64,000 bases of DNA from Sphingobacterium cellulitidis (GTDB lineage: Bacteria; Bacteroidota; Bacteroidia; Sphingobacteriales; Sphingobacteriaceae). The notes under the pieces are model-generated. The model searched no databases, had not been told where the DNA came from, and saw only the letters and a list, made by a program, of their open reading frames with translations. The number at the start of each line of letters is the position of its first letter. The stretch's first letter is position 1. Positions 7,506-15,501 of the stretch are shown in pieces. The position numbers were made by a program, and so were the translations under genes. The stretch spans positions 186,001-250,000 of the forward strand of contig NOUX01000003.1 of the NCBI GenBank assembly GCA_002245855.1. Direction: 5' to 3'.

Positions 7506-9611
7506 TTATTGGTTTACTACACGCCATTCTTCTCTACGTTCTTTTGCTTCCAGGCAAAATCCTTTGGCCTGCAATAAATAGGTTCTTGCAAACTCTTCCG
7601 AAGGCTCATATTTATTTATTTGTAATACTCTATCTGCAAATGTGGATGGAAACTGGAAGTATTCCTCGTTTACATAATTGTTGTCAAACTCTTGTATGAC
7701 TGCAGTTTGTGTTGAAGCATTAATTCCTTTATCCAGTAACAATGCTTTTGCTGTCCACACGAAAGAACTGTAAGCATGGTAGATGGCATCTGCATATTGT
7801 TTTTTCTCAAATGCCAGATCTGCGAGTTCTAATTTTTCTTCAGCTTCCAATAAAAGTGTTGCCACCAAGTCAATCACTACGCCAGCACATTCACCTACAC
7901 CAATTGCCGTTTCAAAACTTGTTTCGTGTCCCCAATCAATATGTTCATCAGGACTTAGATTACTCAGTTCAGCTAAAGGCTTCAGCAGTCTATAGAAATG
8001 GTCCTTTCCTTGGTGTTCATAATATTCGATGAACGATTGATCATTATTTTTACCTGCCTTGAAATCAGACAAGATAACATCAATTACTTGAAGGACTCTT
8101 TTCGTTGGAACTTTGATCACCCGATCAGCAACGCGGCCTTTTCCATCGCCCAGCGTTCCACCGCCGAGCATCACCTGCGCTGCAGGAACTACATTTCCAT
8201 TAACCTTTACAGAGCTACCATGGAAGCCGATATGGGCAAGACCATGTTGACCACAGGAGTTCATACAACCAGATATTTTAATCTTCAGTTCTTTTTCTTT
8301 AATAAAATCCTGATGAAATTCATGGATATAGTTTTCCAATACTCTGGCCATTTCTGTTGAGTTTGAAATTCCCAGGTTACAAGTATCAGTTCCGGGGCAG
8401 GTCGTAATATCTGCAGTGCTATTATAACCAGGTTTTGCGAATCCTAAGCTTAGCAGAACATTGTATACAGCTGCTAAGGATTCAGGTCTAACGTATTTAA
8501 AAAGTAGATTTTGATCTTGCGTTATCCGAATATCGTCAGCCACATGATCCTTTATACCATCAATTAGTTTTCTAGCCTTATCAGTAGAAATATCTCCAGT
8601 TTGAATATTGGCATAAACGCCATAATAACCTTTTTGCTTTTGTTCAAAGCAATTTGTGGATTTCCAAAGTTCAAATCCCAGTAGGTCATTTGCTGTTTCT
8701 TCTTGAACTATAGCACTTGGAGGTTGAGGTTGCTGAACAGCATCTCTATCAAAGGTCACACGTTTATTTTTAACGGCGATTTTTTCTTCTTCGATCAAGT
8801 TAAGTACCGTTTCAAGACCTAATTTTTGAACCAGGAATTTGAATCTTGCTTTATTTCTGTTATTACGTTCACCATATCGGTCAAATACACGGATTGTAGC
8901 TTCAGCATAAGGTAGAATTTCATCTTCAGGGAGGAATTCATAGACTTCATGAGCCAGAATAGGTTGAGCCCCGAGTCCACCACCAAGCATAACTTTAAAG
9001 CCTCTTTGTTCTTTGCCATCAACTACTCTTACTTTTGGGATAAATCCAAAGTCATGAATATAGGAGAATGCGGAATCCTTGTCTGAGGCCGAGAAAGAGA
9101 TTTTGAATTTTCTACCCATTTCCGCGCAGATTGGATTTCTGACGAAGTAGGTAAAAGTTTTATGAGCATAAGGCGAAACATCAAATGGTTCATCTGGATC
9201 AATTCCAGCGGTTGGCGAAGCCGTTACGTTACGAACAGTATTTCCACAAGCTTCCCGGAGGGTCATATCATCCTCAGCAAGTTTCGCCCATAGTTCCGGA
9301 GTTTTGTCCAAGCTCACAAAGTGGATTTGAATATCCTGACGAGTTGTGAGGTGCAGGTTTTTGCTTGCATATTCATCCGAGATTGCGGCAATTTTCAAAA
9401 TCTGCTGGAAGGTAACTTTTCCAAAAGGAAGTTTTATCCGCACCATTTGAACTCCGGGTTGTCGCTGACCATAGACTCCCCTAGCCAAGCGAAGAGATCT
9501 AAACTTTTCATCGGGCAACTCCCCTTTCCGATATGCCTGAATTTTCTTTTCTAATTCAATGATTTCCTGTTCTACTACAGGGTTTTCTAATTCTGTCCTA
9601 AAGCTCTGCAT
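7506..9611 (-). CDS. Siroheme sulfite (nitrite/sulfite-type) reductase with a C-terminal HEPN-like domain
   Basis: The first ~570 of 701 residues form a siroheme/[4Fe-4S] reductase built from two ferredoxin-like/catalytic half repeats. Cluster ligands are Cys405 and Cys411 (CPGTDTC) plus Cys449 and Cys453 (GCMNSC). The operon context makes sulfite the expected substrate (six-electron reduction to sulfide). From about residue 588 the protein continues into a helical domain resembling HEPN domains (YADAIYHAYSSFVWTAKALL near 605-625), without an evident R-x4-6-H nuclease motif, so it is probably structural or regulatory. No CysJ-type flavoprotein is encoded nearby, so ferredoxin is a likely electron donor. 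It is the first gene of the operon. Confidence 0.9.
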   Translation of the reverse strand: MQSFRTELENPVVEQEIIELEKKIQAYRKGELPDEKFRSLRLARGVYGQRQPGVQMVRIKLPFGKVTFQQILKIAAISDEYASKNLHLTTRQDIQIHFVSLDKTPELWAKLAEDDMTLREACGNTVRNVTASPTAGIDPDEPFDVSPYAHKTFTYFVRNPICAEMGRKFKISFSASDKDSAFSYIHDFGFIPKVRVVDGKEQRGFKVMLGGGLGAQPILAHEVYEFLPEDEILPYAEATIRVFDRYGERNNRNKARFKFLVQKLGLETVLNLIEEEKIAVKNKRVTFDRDAVQQPQPPSAIVQEETANDLLGFELWKSTNCFEQKQKGYYGVYANIQTGDISTDKARKLIDGIKDHVADDIRITQDQNLLFKYVRPESLAAVYNVLLSLGFAKPGYNSTADITTCPGTDTCNLGISNSTEMARVLENYIHEFHQDFIKEKELKIKISGCMNSCGQHGLAHIGFHGSSVKVNGNVVPAAQVMLGGGTLGDGKGRVADRVIKVPTKRVLQVIDVILSDFKAGKNNDQSFIEYYEHQGKDHFYRLLKPLAELSNLSPDEHIDWGHETSFETAIGVGECAGVVIDLVATLLLEAEEKLELADLAFEKKQYADAIYHAYSSFVWTAKALLLDKGINASTQTAVIQEFDNNYVNEEYFQFPSTFADRVLQINKYEPSEEFARTYLLQAKGFCLEAKERREEWRVVNQ

Positions 9612-9679
9612 TCTATCTTCTATTATTAAAAAGGTAATTAAACACCCCTTTAGTTAGGTTATTGTTAACGTTTATGGAA

Positions 9680-9687
9680 CAAATGTA
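9680..9687 (-). promoter_or_regulatory. -7 promoter element of the cys operon
   Basis: TACATTTG on the minus strand matches the Bacteroidota -7 consensus TAnnTTTG exactly. The nearest upstream TTTG (9712-9715) is 24 bp away, somewhat long. The predicted leader to the reductase ATG is about 65 nt. Confidence 0.5.
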
Positions 9688-9700
9688 TAAAATAATTATA

Positions 9701-9733
9701 AAATTACTATACAAAGTCTACCAAATTACTATA
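9701..9733. repeat. 11-bp direct repeat in the cys/pst divergent region
   Basis: AAATTACTATA occurs at 9701-9711 and again at 9723-9733. The 22-bp period is two helical turns, so both copies face the same side of the DNA. They sit between the two outward-facing -7 boxes, a typical place for a shared operator. No known regulator is assigned. Confidence 0.5.
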
Positions 9734-9739
9734 TATTTG
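9732..9739 (+). promoter_or_regulatory. -7 promoter element upstream of the PstS-like gene
   Basis: TATATTTG matches TAnnTTTG. No good TTTG lies 19-21 bp upstream, so an activator may be needed. Its position just before the ATG at 9755 argues against translation starts further upstream. Confidence 0.45.
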
Positions 9740-9754
9740 TGTAATTATTTTTTA

Positions 9755-10756
9755 ATGATGCTCAAAAAACAAAGAAATACAGGTGTTAAAGTATTGATAT
9801 TAAGTTCATTAATTCTTTTTGTAACATTTTCTTGTTCGCCTAAAGTTGATCAAGGCTATGATCCAAAGAAAGGATATGTGGGCACAATTTCCATTTCAGG
9901 AGCCTTTGCTTTGTATCCAATTGCCGTTTTATGGAGCGAGGATTTCAAGAAAATACATCCGAATGTTAGATTTAATATTTCGGCGGGTGGCGCAGGAAAA
10001 GGAATTTCTGATGTTTTATCCAATATGGTTGATATAGGATTGGTTTCCCGGGATTTACATCCCATTGAAATAGAAAAAGGAGCATTAGCAGTAGTTGTAG
10101 CCAATGATGCCGTGATTGGCACATTGAATAGTAGACATCCGAATATTGAAGGTTTATTAAAGCGGGGATTGAGTCAAGAAGAACTCAAGGGGATTTTTGT
10201 AACAGGGAAAATTATAAAGTGGAGTGATTTGGATCCCAGTTTCGTCGATAAGAATATTGAGGTGTACGTTCGGTCAGATGCTGCAGGAGCAGCGGAGACA
10301 TGGGCTAAATATCTGGGGGCTACACAAGAGGAGCTTTCTGGCATTGGAATATTTGGGGATCCGGGATTGGCACAAGCCATCAAAGACAATCCACTATCAA
10401 TAGGATTCAATAATATCAACTATGTATTTGATTTAAACAGTAAAAAGACGACAAAGAACATCGTTGCTCTTCCCTTGGATCTCAATTCGAATCATCGAAT
10501 AGATGCACAGGAAAGCTTTTATGAGGAGCTGGATAGTTTAACCACTGCAGTTGCAACTGGATTATATCCTTCCCCTCCAGCACGGGAATTAATGTTTGTT
10601 TTAAATAAAAAATATGAATCCAAGTTGTTGGATGAATTTGTTCGATTTGTGATGACTGACAAATCGCAGGCATATTTATTAGAGAATGGATTTGTTCCAT
10701 TGAATAAAGAAATGATCAAAGAAGAAAGCAATAAACTATTGGCCAGTGAATTATAG
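9755..10756 (+). CDS. PstS-like ABC-transporter substrate-binding lipoprotein
   Basis: With the start at the ATG at 9755 (9758 is equally possible) the product is 333 residues. It has a basic N-terminus, a hydrophobic stretch and a lipoprotein-type Cys27 (FVTFSC). The frame is open upstream to 9662, but that part overlaps the promoter elements. The mature protein matches the phosphate-binding PstS group (GTISISGAFALYPIA, later GGAGKGISDVL, DIGLVSRDL). Immediate neighbours encode the two permeases and the ATPase. Phosphate is the default substrate from the family, but there is no phoU, and the gene shares its control region with the sulfate assimilation operon, so sulfate or another oxyanion is an open alternative. 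Confidence 0.82.
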   Translation: MMLKKQRNTGVKVLILSSLILFVTFSCSPKVDQGYDPKKGYVGTISISGAFALYPIAVLWSEDFKKIHPNVRFNISAGGAGKGISDVLSNMVDIGLVSRDLHPIEIEKGALAVVVANDAVIGTLNSRHPNIEGLLKRGLSQEELKGIFVTGKIIKWSDLDPSFVDKNIEVYVRSDAAGAAETWAKYLGATQEELSGIGIFGDPGLAQAIKDNPLSIGFNNINYVFDLNSKKTTKNIVALPLDLNSNHRIDAQESFYEELDSLTTAVATGLYPSPPARELMFVLNKKYESKLLDEFVRFVMTDKSQAYLLENGFVPLNKEMIKEESNKLLASEL

Positions 10757-11636
10757 ATTAATAAAAGATAAAATAATAAAGAATCTTTCCGGGATTTTAC
10801 TAGGGATCTGTTTACTAGTCATCTTGGCTATAGTAGTTGGACTTAGCATCAAATCGGAGCCTTTAATTGCACAGGAATCCTTATGGAATATTTTGAGCAG
10901 CAGTATTTGGTCACCTATGAAAGGGAAATTTGGATTTCTACCTTTTATCATGGGGACGATTTGGGTTACCTTGATTTCCTTAATCATTGCAGTTCCATTA
11001 TGCTTGGCAGCTTCAGTTTATTTAGTAGAGTATGCAGGGAGCAAGTTGCGAAATTTTGTATTGCCTTTGGTGAACATATTAGCAGCGATTCCACCGGTAT
11101 TATATGGAGTTTGGGGAGTCTTATTTGTAGTTCCAATGATTGGAGAATACATAGCGCCAATATTTGGGATCAGCAGCACTGGATACTCTGTTTTTTCAGG
11201 CGGGATTGTCCTTGCAGTGATGATTTTCCCAATTATGGTCAGCATCATGGTGGAGGTATTGCAAACTATTCCGAAGGAGTTACGATCGGTTTCCTTATCC
11301 CTCGGAGCAACGAAATTAGAGACGATCCAGCAGGTAGTATTGAAGAAAGCGAGGCCAGGAATCATGGCAGCTATTGTACTGGCTGTTTCGAGAGCGTTTG
11401 GAGAGACCATTGCTGTATTGATGGTTTGTGGAAATATTCCGAAAATTCCTAAAACCATCTTTGATGCCGGTTATCCATTACCAGCATTGATTGCCAATAA
11501 TTTTGGGGAGATGATGTCAATTCCGAAATACGATTCGGCCTTGATGTTTGCAGCTTTACTCCTATTTGTGATCATTTTAGGGTTTAATTTAATTTCCAGG
11601 GGAATTTTAAAGAGAATGGAGGCAAAAAATATATGA
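10746..11636 (+). CDS. PstC-like ABC-transporter permease
   Basis: This 296-residue inner-membrane protein has about six hydrophobic segments and the binding-protein-dependent transport (BPD) permease signature EAA-like loop near residues 175-210 (LRSVSLSLGATKLETIQQVVLKKARPGIMAA), which docks to the ATPase. Family resemblance is to PstC. The start overlaps the end of the substrate-binding gene by 11 bp and the stop overlaps the next permease by 4 bp (ATGA), the mark of a translationally coupled operon. Confidence 0.88.
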   Translation: MNYRLIKDKIIKNLSGILLGICLLVILAIVVGLSIKSEPLIAQESLWNILSSSIWSPMKGKFGFLPFIMGTIWVTLISLIIAVPLCLAASVYLVEYAGSKLRNFVLPLVNILAAIPPVLYGVWGVLFVVPMIGEYIAPIFGISSTGYSVFSGGIVLAVMIFPIMVSIMVEVLQTIPKELRSVSLSLGATKLETIQQVVLKKARPGIMAAIVLAVSRAFGETIAVLMVCGNIPKIPKTIFDAGYPLPALIANNFGEMMSIPKYDSALMFAALLLFVIILGFNLISRGILKRMEAKNI

Positions 11637-12487
11637 GCAATATCAACAAGAGATTGAGAAAAGAAAGAATTGCCAAGATATTAATGCAAGGGTCTGGAAT
11701 CATTATTACAGGTTCGTTATTTTTTATCATTGGGACCATTCTTTATAAGGGGCTTCCACATTTGAGTCTGGATATGATCACGAAAACTCCTGAGGGTGGT
11801 TTTTACGTCGGTAAAAGTGGTGGAATCCTGAATGCAATTTTGGGTTCCCTCTATTTGGCTGGTCTTTCCACTTTATTAGCGACCATTATTGGGATTCCTA
11901 TATGTATTTTCTTAAATATTTACTCCAAAAAGGGTTCACGGATCAGCCGATTTTCAAAATTGATTTTTGATGTTCTATTTGGGATTCCATCCATAGTTTA
12001 TGGGGCAATAGCCTTTAGTATTATGGTTTGGTTGGGCGTTCGAGCATCTCTGATTGGTGGAGTAATTACCATTACGCTATTAACAATTCCAATTGTTGTT
12101 CGGACCATAGATGAATTAATCCAAACTGTTCCAACGGACTTAAGTCACATCACGAGTTCTTTAGGAGCAACACGATGGGAATCAGCCAAGGTCATGCTGG
12201 CCTATATTAAACCTGGATTATTTACGGCTATTTTATTGGCATTCGGCAGAGCTATTGGCGATGTTGCCGGCGTCTTACTGACGACAGGCTTTAGTGACAA
12301 CATCCCACTTTATTTGGATGAGCCTACAGCTACGCTGCCATTAGCCATATTTTTTCAGTTGAGCAGTCCTATACCAGAGGTTCAAGGTCGGGCCTATGCC
12401 TCCGCATTAATTTTAACAATTATCATTTTACTTATCGTTATATGTACGCAATACCTAGCATCGAAACAGAAAAAACACAGGGCATAA
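11633..12487 (+). CDS. PstA-like ABC-transporter permease
   Basis: This is the second permease subunit, 284 residues with six probable membrane helices and the EAA-like loop (LSHITSSLGATRWESAKVMLAYIKPGL) followed by a GRAIGDVAGVLLTTG segment resembling PstA. It pairs with the preceding permease to form the channel. It starts with ATGA overlap and its last 46 bases are shared with the ATPase gene. Confidence 0.88.
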   Translation: MSNINKRLRKERIAKILMQGSGIIITGSLFFIIGTILYKGLPHLSLDMITKTPEGGFYVGKSGGILNAILGSLYLAGLSTLLATIIGIPICIFLNIYSKKGSRISRFSKLIFDVLFGIPSIVYGAIAFSIMVWLGVRASLIGGVITITLLTIPIVVRTIDELIQTVPTDLSHITSSLGATRWESAKVMLAYIKPGLFTAILLAFGRAIGDVAGVLLTTGFSDNIPLYLDEPTATLPLAIFFQLSSPIPEVQGRAYASALILTIIILLIVICTQYLASKQKKHRA

Positions 12488-13251
12488 TCCATCAGGTTAA
12501 TCCACATATAGAGATTAAGGGTTTAAATGTTTATGTAGAAGATCAACATATTCTAAAGGATATCAACTTAGAAATCCCCAACAATTGTATTACCTCTATT
12601 ATTGGACCATCAGGTTGTGGCAAAACAACCTTGTTAAAGACCTTAAACCGACTTTTGGATGATTCCACGGATGTAAAAGTGACAGGATCTGTTTTGGTCA
12701 ATGGTGAGGATATTTATGGTCCCGATGCAGAGGTTACACATATTCGGAAGAAAATGGGCTTATTATCACAAAAGCCATTTCCATTGCCCATGTCCATATT
12801 TGATAATATTGCATATGGTCCTAGGATACACGGGAACAAAGACAAAAAGTCCCTCCAAGCCATTGTAGAAAGGCAATTAAAAAATGTGGGCTTATGGAAT
12901 GAGGTAAAGGATCGGTTGGATAGTTCAGCCAGTAGGCTTTCCATTGGTCAACAACAGCGATTATGTTTAGCCAGAGGTTTAGCCGTTGAGCCAGAGATTA
13001 TTTTGGGAGATGAATCGACCTCAGCCCTTGACCCCATCTCAACACAAGTCATTGAGAATTTATTGATTCAACTAAAACAAGATTATACCATTGTATTGGT
13101 CACTCATATTTTGAGACAGGCTCGTAGGGTTTCCGATTATATCTTATTTCTATATAACGGTGAGGTGATAGAATTTGGTAAATCAGAGCAGGTTTTATTG
13201 GATCCGCAGCATGAAATCACCCAGCAATATGTTAAAGGATTTATTTCATAA
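12442..13251 (+). CDS. PstB-like ABC-transporter ATPase
   Basis: This 269-residue ATPase energises the transporter. Walker A is GPSGCGKT (55-62), the ABC signature is LSIGQQQR (166-173, where PstB usually has LSGGQQQR), and Walker B is IILGDES (186-192, where DEP is usual). The catalytic Glu191 after the Walker B Asp is kept, so it should be active. The only in-frame ATG before the conserved region lies inside pstA, so a 46-bp overlap is accepted. No phoU follows; a bidirectional terminator comes next. Confidence 0.88.
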   Translation: MYAIPSIETEKTQGIIHQVNPHIEIKGLNVYVEDQHILKDINLEIPNNCITSIIGPSGCGKTTLLKTLNRLLDDSTDVKVTGSVLVNGEDIYGPDAEVTHIRKKMGLLSQKPFPLPMSIFDNIAYGPRIHGNKDKKSLQAIVERQLKNVGLWNEVKDRLDSSASRLSIGQQQRLCLARGLAVEPEIILGDESTSALDPISTQVIENLLIQLKQDYTIVLVTHILRQARRVSDYILFLYNGEVIEFGKSEQVLLDPQHEITQQYVKGFIS

Positions 13252-13271
13252 TCACAATTAATAGATAGAAA

Positions 13272-13301
13272 AAGGGAGCGATTCAATTGAAAAGCTCCCT
13301 T
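13272..13301. terminator. Bidirectional terminator between the Pst-like operon and the symporter
   Basis: AAGGGAGC (13272-13279) pairs with GCTCCCTT (13294-13301), an 8-bp stem with T-rich sequence on both sides. It serves both convergent units. Confidence 0.75.
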
Positions 13302-13324
13302 ATTATTTTTGTTGTTTAGTTAAA

Positions 13325-14821
13325 TTAAGTTCTGGTTTCACCTTCAGGACCTTCTTCAATGGTCTCGACTATTTCTTCGAGTCCATCTTCATCGGTATCT
13401 TTCCTGAAAGGTGCGGCTTCATCGAATTCCCCTTCCCATTTGGCGACTACTACGGTTGCTAAACAGTTACCAATTACGTTCACTGAGGTTCTAGCCATAT
13501 CCATCAATTCGTCGATACCCAGGATTGCAGCAATTACAAATACTGGTAATCCGAATTGGTCAGCAGTAGCAATCAAAATGATTAAAGATGCTCGAGGCAC
13601 AGCTGCTACTCCCTTAGAAGTAATCATTAGGGTAAAAGCGATCATTAATTGTTGTCCAAATGAAAGGTGGATACCTGCAGCTTGGGCAACAAAGATTGAG
13701 GCCAATGAAAGGTATAAAGAGGTACCATCGAGGTTAAAGCTATATCCTGTAGGGATAACGAAAGAAACGATCTTCCTCGGTACACCGAATTTCTCCATGG
13801 CACTCATCGCTTTAGGCAGAGCTGCATCCGAGCTTGTGGTAGCAAATGCGATGGATACAGGTTCTTTAATAGCATTGATAAACTGTCTGATAGGAATCTT
13901 TAGATATAGAGCCACTGGCAATAAAATACCACCTAGGAAGAATATCAGCGCTAGGTATAGGGTTGCCAAAAGCATAAAGAGGTTTTTGAGGATATCAATT
14001 CCGAGGTGACCCACGGTATATGCCATTGCTGCACCTACTCCGATTGGCGCGAAAAGCATAACGAGATTTGTAAATTTGAACATGGCTTCGGAGAGCGATT
14101 CGGCGAAGTCCACGAAGGGCTTTCGTTTCTTTTCTTCCACCATTGCGAGTCCAATACCGAAAATAACGGCAAATACTACGATTTGAAGGACTTTATTTTC
14201 ATATACAGATTTTACGATATTCTCAGGGAAAGTGTCTCTAAAGAAAGAGGTGAATTTATAGATCCAATGTGCACTTTCGTCGATATGTTCTAAGGCGATT
14301 TTATCAGAATCAGATACAGCTGAAGTTTGGGGAAGTTCTTCATGCGGCATATGTTCGATGTCGATACCTACTCCTGCCTTTGTCAAGTTAATCGCAGCAA
14401 GACCGATAAAAATAGCACAGGTCGTAGCACAGAAGAAGTATAACATGGATTTCCAGGCCATACGTCCTACTTGTTTCAGGTCGGAATGTCCAGCAATACC
14501 AAAAACCAATGTTGCGAATAGAATTGGTCCGACGATCGTTTTCACCAATTTAATAAATCCCTGACTTAAGGGTTGCAAGGCTTTAGCGACATCAGGAAAA
14601 TCCAGTCCTACAAAAATACCCAAAACCATACAGGTCAGGATCCAAGTAGTCAAACCTTTTCGCATGATTGCATTTAAGACTAAGACAATTGCGGTAATCC
14701 AACGAACTCCCATCATCAAAGATGCAGGAATAGCAGCAAGATTGAATTCATAAAGGATGGTCAGGATAGACGCTATCGCAATAGTTACAAGCAATATATA
14801 TCCTGTGGTTTTTTTAGACAT
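13325..14821 (-). CDS. Dicarboxylate/amino acid:cation symporter (SDF family)
   Basis: This 498-residue inner-membrane protein of the DAACS/SDF family (GltP, DctA relatives) shows the conserved transport core: TTSSDAALPKAM (hairpin loop HP1), NLDGTSLY, SKGVAAVPRAS (HP2) and DRARTSVN-like MDMARTSVNVIGN. It takes up glutamate, aspartate or C4-dicarboxylates with Na+ or H+; the exact substrate is not decided by sequence alone. The last ~35 residues are strongly acidic. It is a single-gene unit ending at a shared terminator. Confidence 0.92.
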   Translation of the reverse strand: MSKKTTGYILLVTIAIASILTILYEFNLAAIPASLMMGVRWITAIVLVLNAIMRKGLTTWILTCMVLGIFVGLDFPDVAKALQPLSQGFIKLVKTIVGPILFATLVFGIAGHSDLKQVGRMAWKSMLYFFCATTCAIFIGLAAINLTKAGVGIDIEHMPHEELPQTSAVSDSDKIALEHIDESAHWIYKFTSFFRDTFPENIVKSVYENKVLQIVVFAVIFGIGLAMVEEKKRKPFVDFAESLSEAMFKFTNLVMLFAPIGVGAAMAYTVGHLGIDILKNLFMLLATLYLALIFFLGGILLPVALYLKIPIRQFINAIKEPVSIAFATTSSDAALPKAMSAMEKFGVPRKIVSFVIPTGYSFNLDGTSLYLSLASIFVAQAAGIHLSFGQQLMIAFTLMITSKGVAAVPRASLIILIATADQFGLPVFVIAAILGIDELMDMARTSVNVIGNCLATVVVAKWEGEFDEAAPFRKDTDEDGLEEIVETIEEGPEGETRT

Positions 14822-14991
14822 GTAGATTTAATAAGGTTATTTATTTCTTTTTTTAACTTTTTAGACGAACAAAAATAAAAAAATAGAGCTGCAAACCAAA
14901 TCTTTTACGTTATAGTATTTTCGGAAAGGGATGAGAAAAGCACTAATTCGGGGTTAATAACTTGAATGTGAGCGGGCGGGAAAAAACAAAA

Positions 14992-15018
14992 AAAACCACC
15001 TTTTTTAGGGGTGGTTTT
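14992..15018 (-). terminator. Intrinsic terminator of the ferredoxin gene
   Basis: AAAACCACC (14992-15000) pairs with GGTGGTTTT (15010-15018); on the minus strand a T run follows. It is 24 bp after the ferredoxin stop. The remaining gap to 14822 is AT-rich and shows nothing else. Confidence 0.75.
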
Positions 15019-15041
15019 GATAATATCTTAGAACAATCTGA

Positions 15042-15392
15042 TTATTCAGCGTGAAGCCAAGCTTTTTTAGCTAACAATTCTTCTTCTGTTTCGCGTACAT
15101 CTTCATCTTCAACACAACAATCTACAGGACAAACTGCTGCACATTGGGGTTCATCATGGAATCCCACACACTCGGTACATTTATCAGAAACAATATAATA
15201 CACTTCATTAGAGATTGCATCTTGTGATTCGTTAGCATCCAAAGTAACGCCGTCACCAAAATCAATCACACCATCTAAAGCTGTACCATCGGAGAATTTC
15301 CAGGTTACACCAGCATCATAGATTGCATTATTTGGGCATTCTGGTTCGCAGGCCCCACAATTTATACATTCGTCAGTAATTTTAATTGCCAT
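15042..15392 (-). CDS. 2[4Fe-4S] ferredoxin
   Basis: The 116-residue acidic protein holds two cluster motifs: Cys9, 12, 15 and 19 (CINCGACEPEC) and Cys72, 75, 84 and 88 with an extra pair Cys92-Cys93 (CTEC...CAAVCPVDCC). The insertion between the second and third Cys of the second motif is that of Alvin-type (Chromatium) low-potential ferredoxins. The linker between the motifs is about 50 residues, longer than in short clostridial ferredoxins. It faces the acyl-CoA reductase gene across 109 bp. It could donate electrons to the siroheme reductase at 7.5-9.6 kb, but that is only inference. Confidence 0.93.
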   Translation of the reverse strand: MAIKITDECINCGACEPECPNNAIYDAGVTWKFSDGTALDGVIDFGDGVTLDANESQDAISNEVYYIVSDKCTECVGFHDEPQCAAVCPVDCCVEDEDVRETEEELLAKKAWLHAE

Positions 15393-15501
15393 TTATATCC
15401 TTACAATAAAATAATAAACTAATTTTGCACTTTCAAAGTTAGTACTAATGCTATATACTCAAAAATAAAAGTATACAAAATTAGTAGTTATTTACTTTGA
15501 T

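Noticed and set aside
9662..9754. Upstream extension of the PstS-like reading frame (31 more codons)
   Set aside because: It runs through the direct repeats and the -7 box, and it would put a Lys/Tyr/Ile-rich stretch before a normal lipoprotein signal peptide.
10883..11452. Open frame of 189 codons on the plus strand inside the pstC-like gene
   Set aside because: It lies wholly within the permease gene in another frame, has unusual composition (many Cys, Trp and Ser) and no family resemblance; the permease frame has clear membrane and ATPase-docking signatures.
13359..14009. Open frame of 216 codons opposite the symporter gene
   Set aside because: It is the antisense of a well-matched SDF transporter; long antisense frames are expected there and the product has no recognisable domain.
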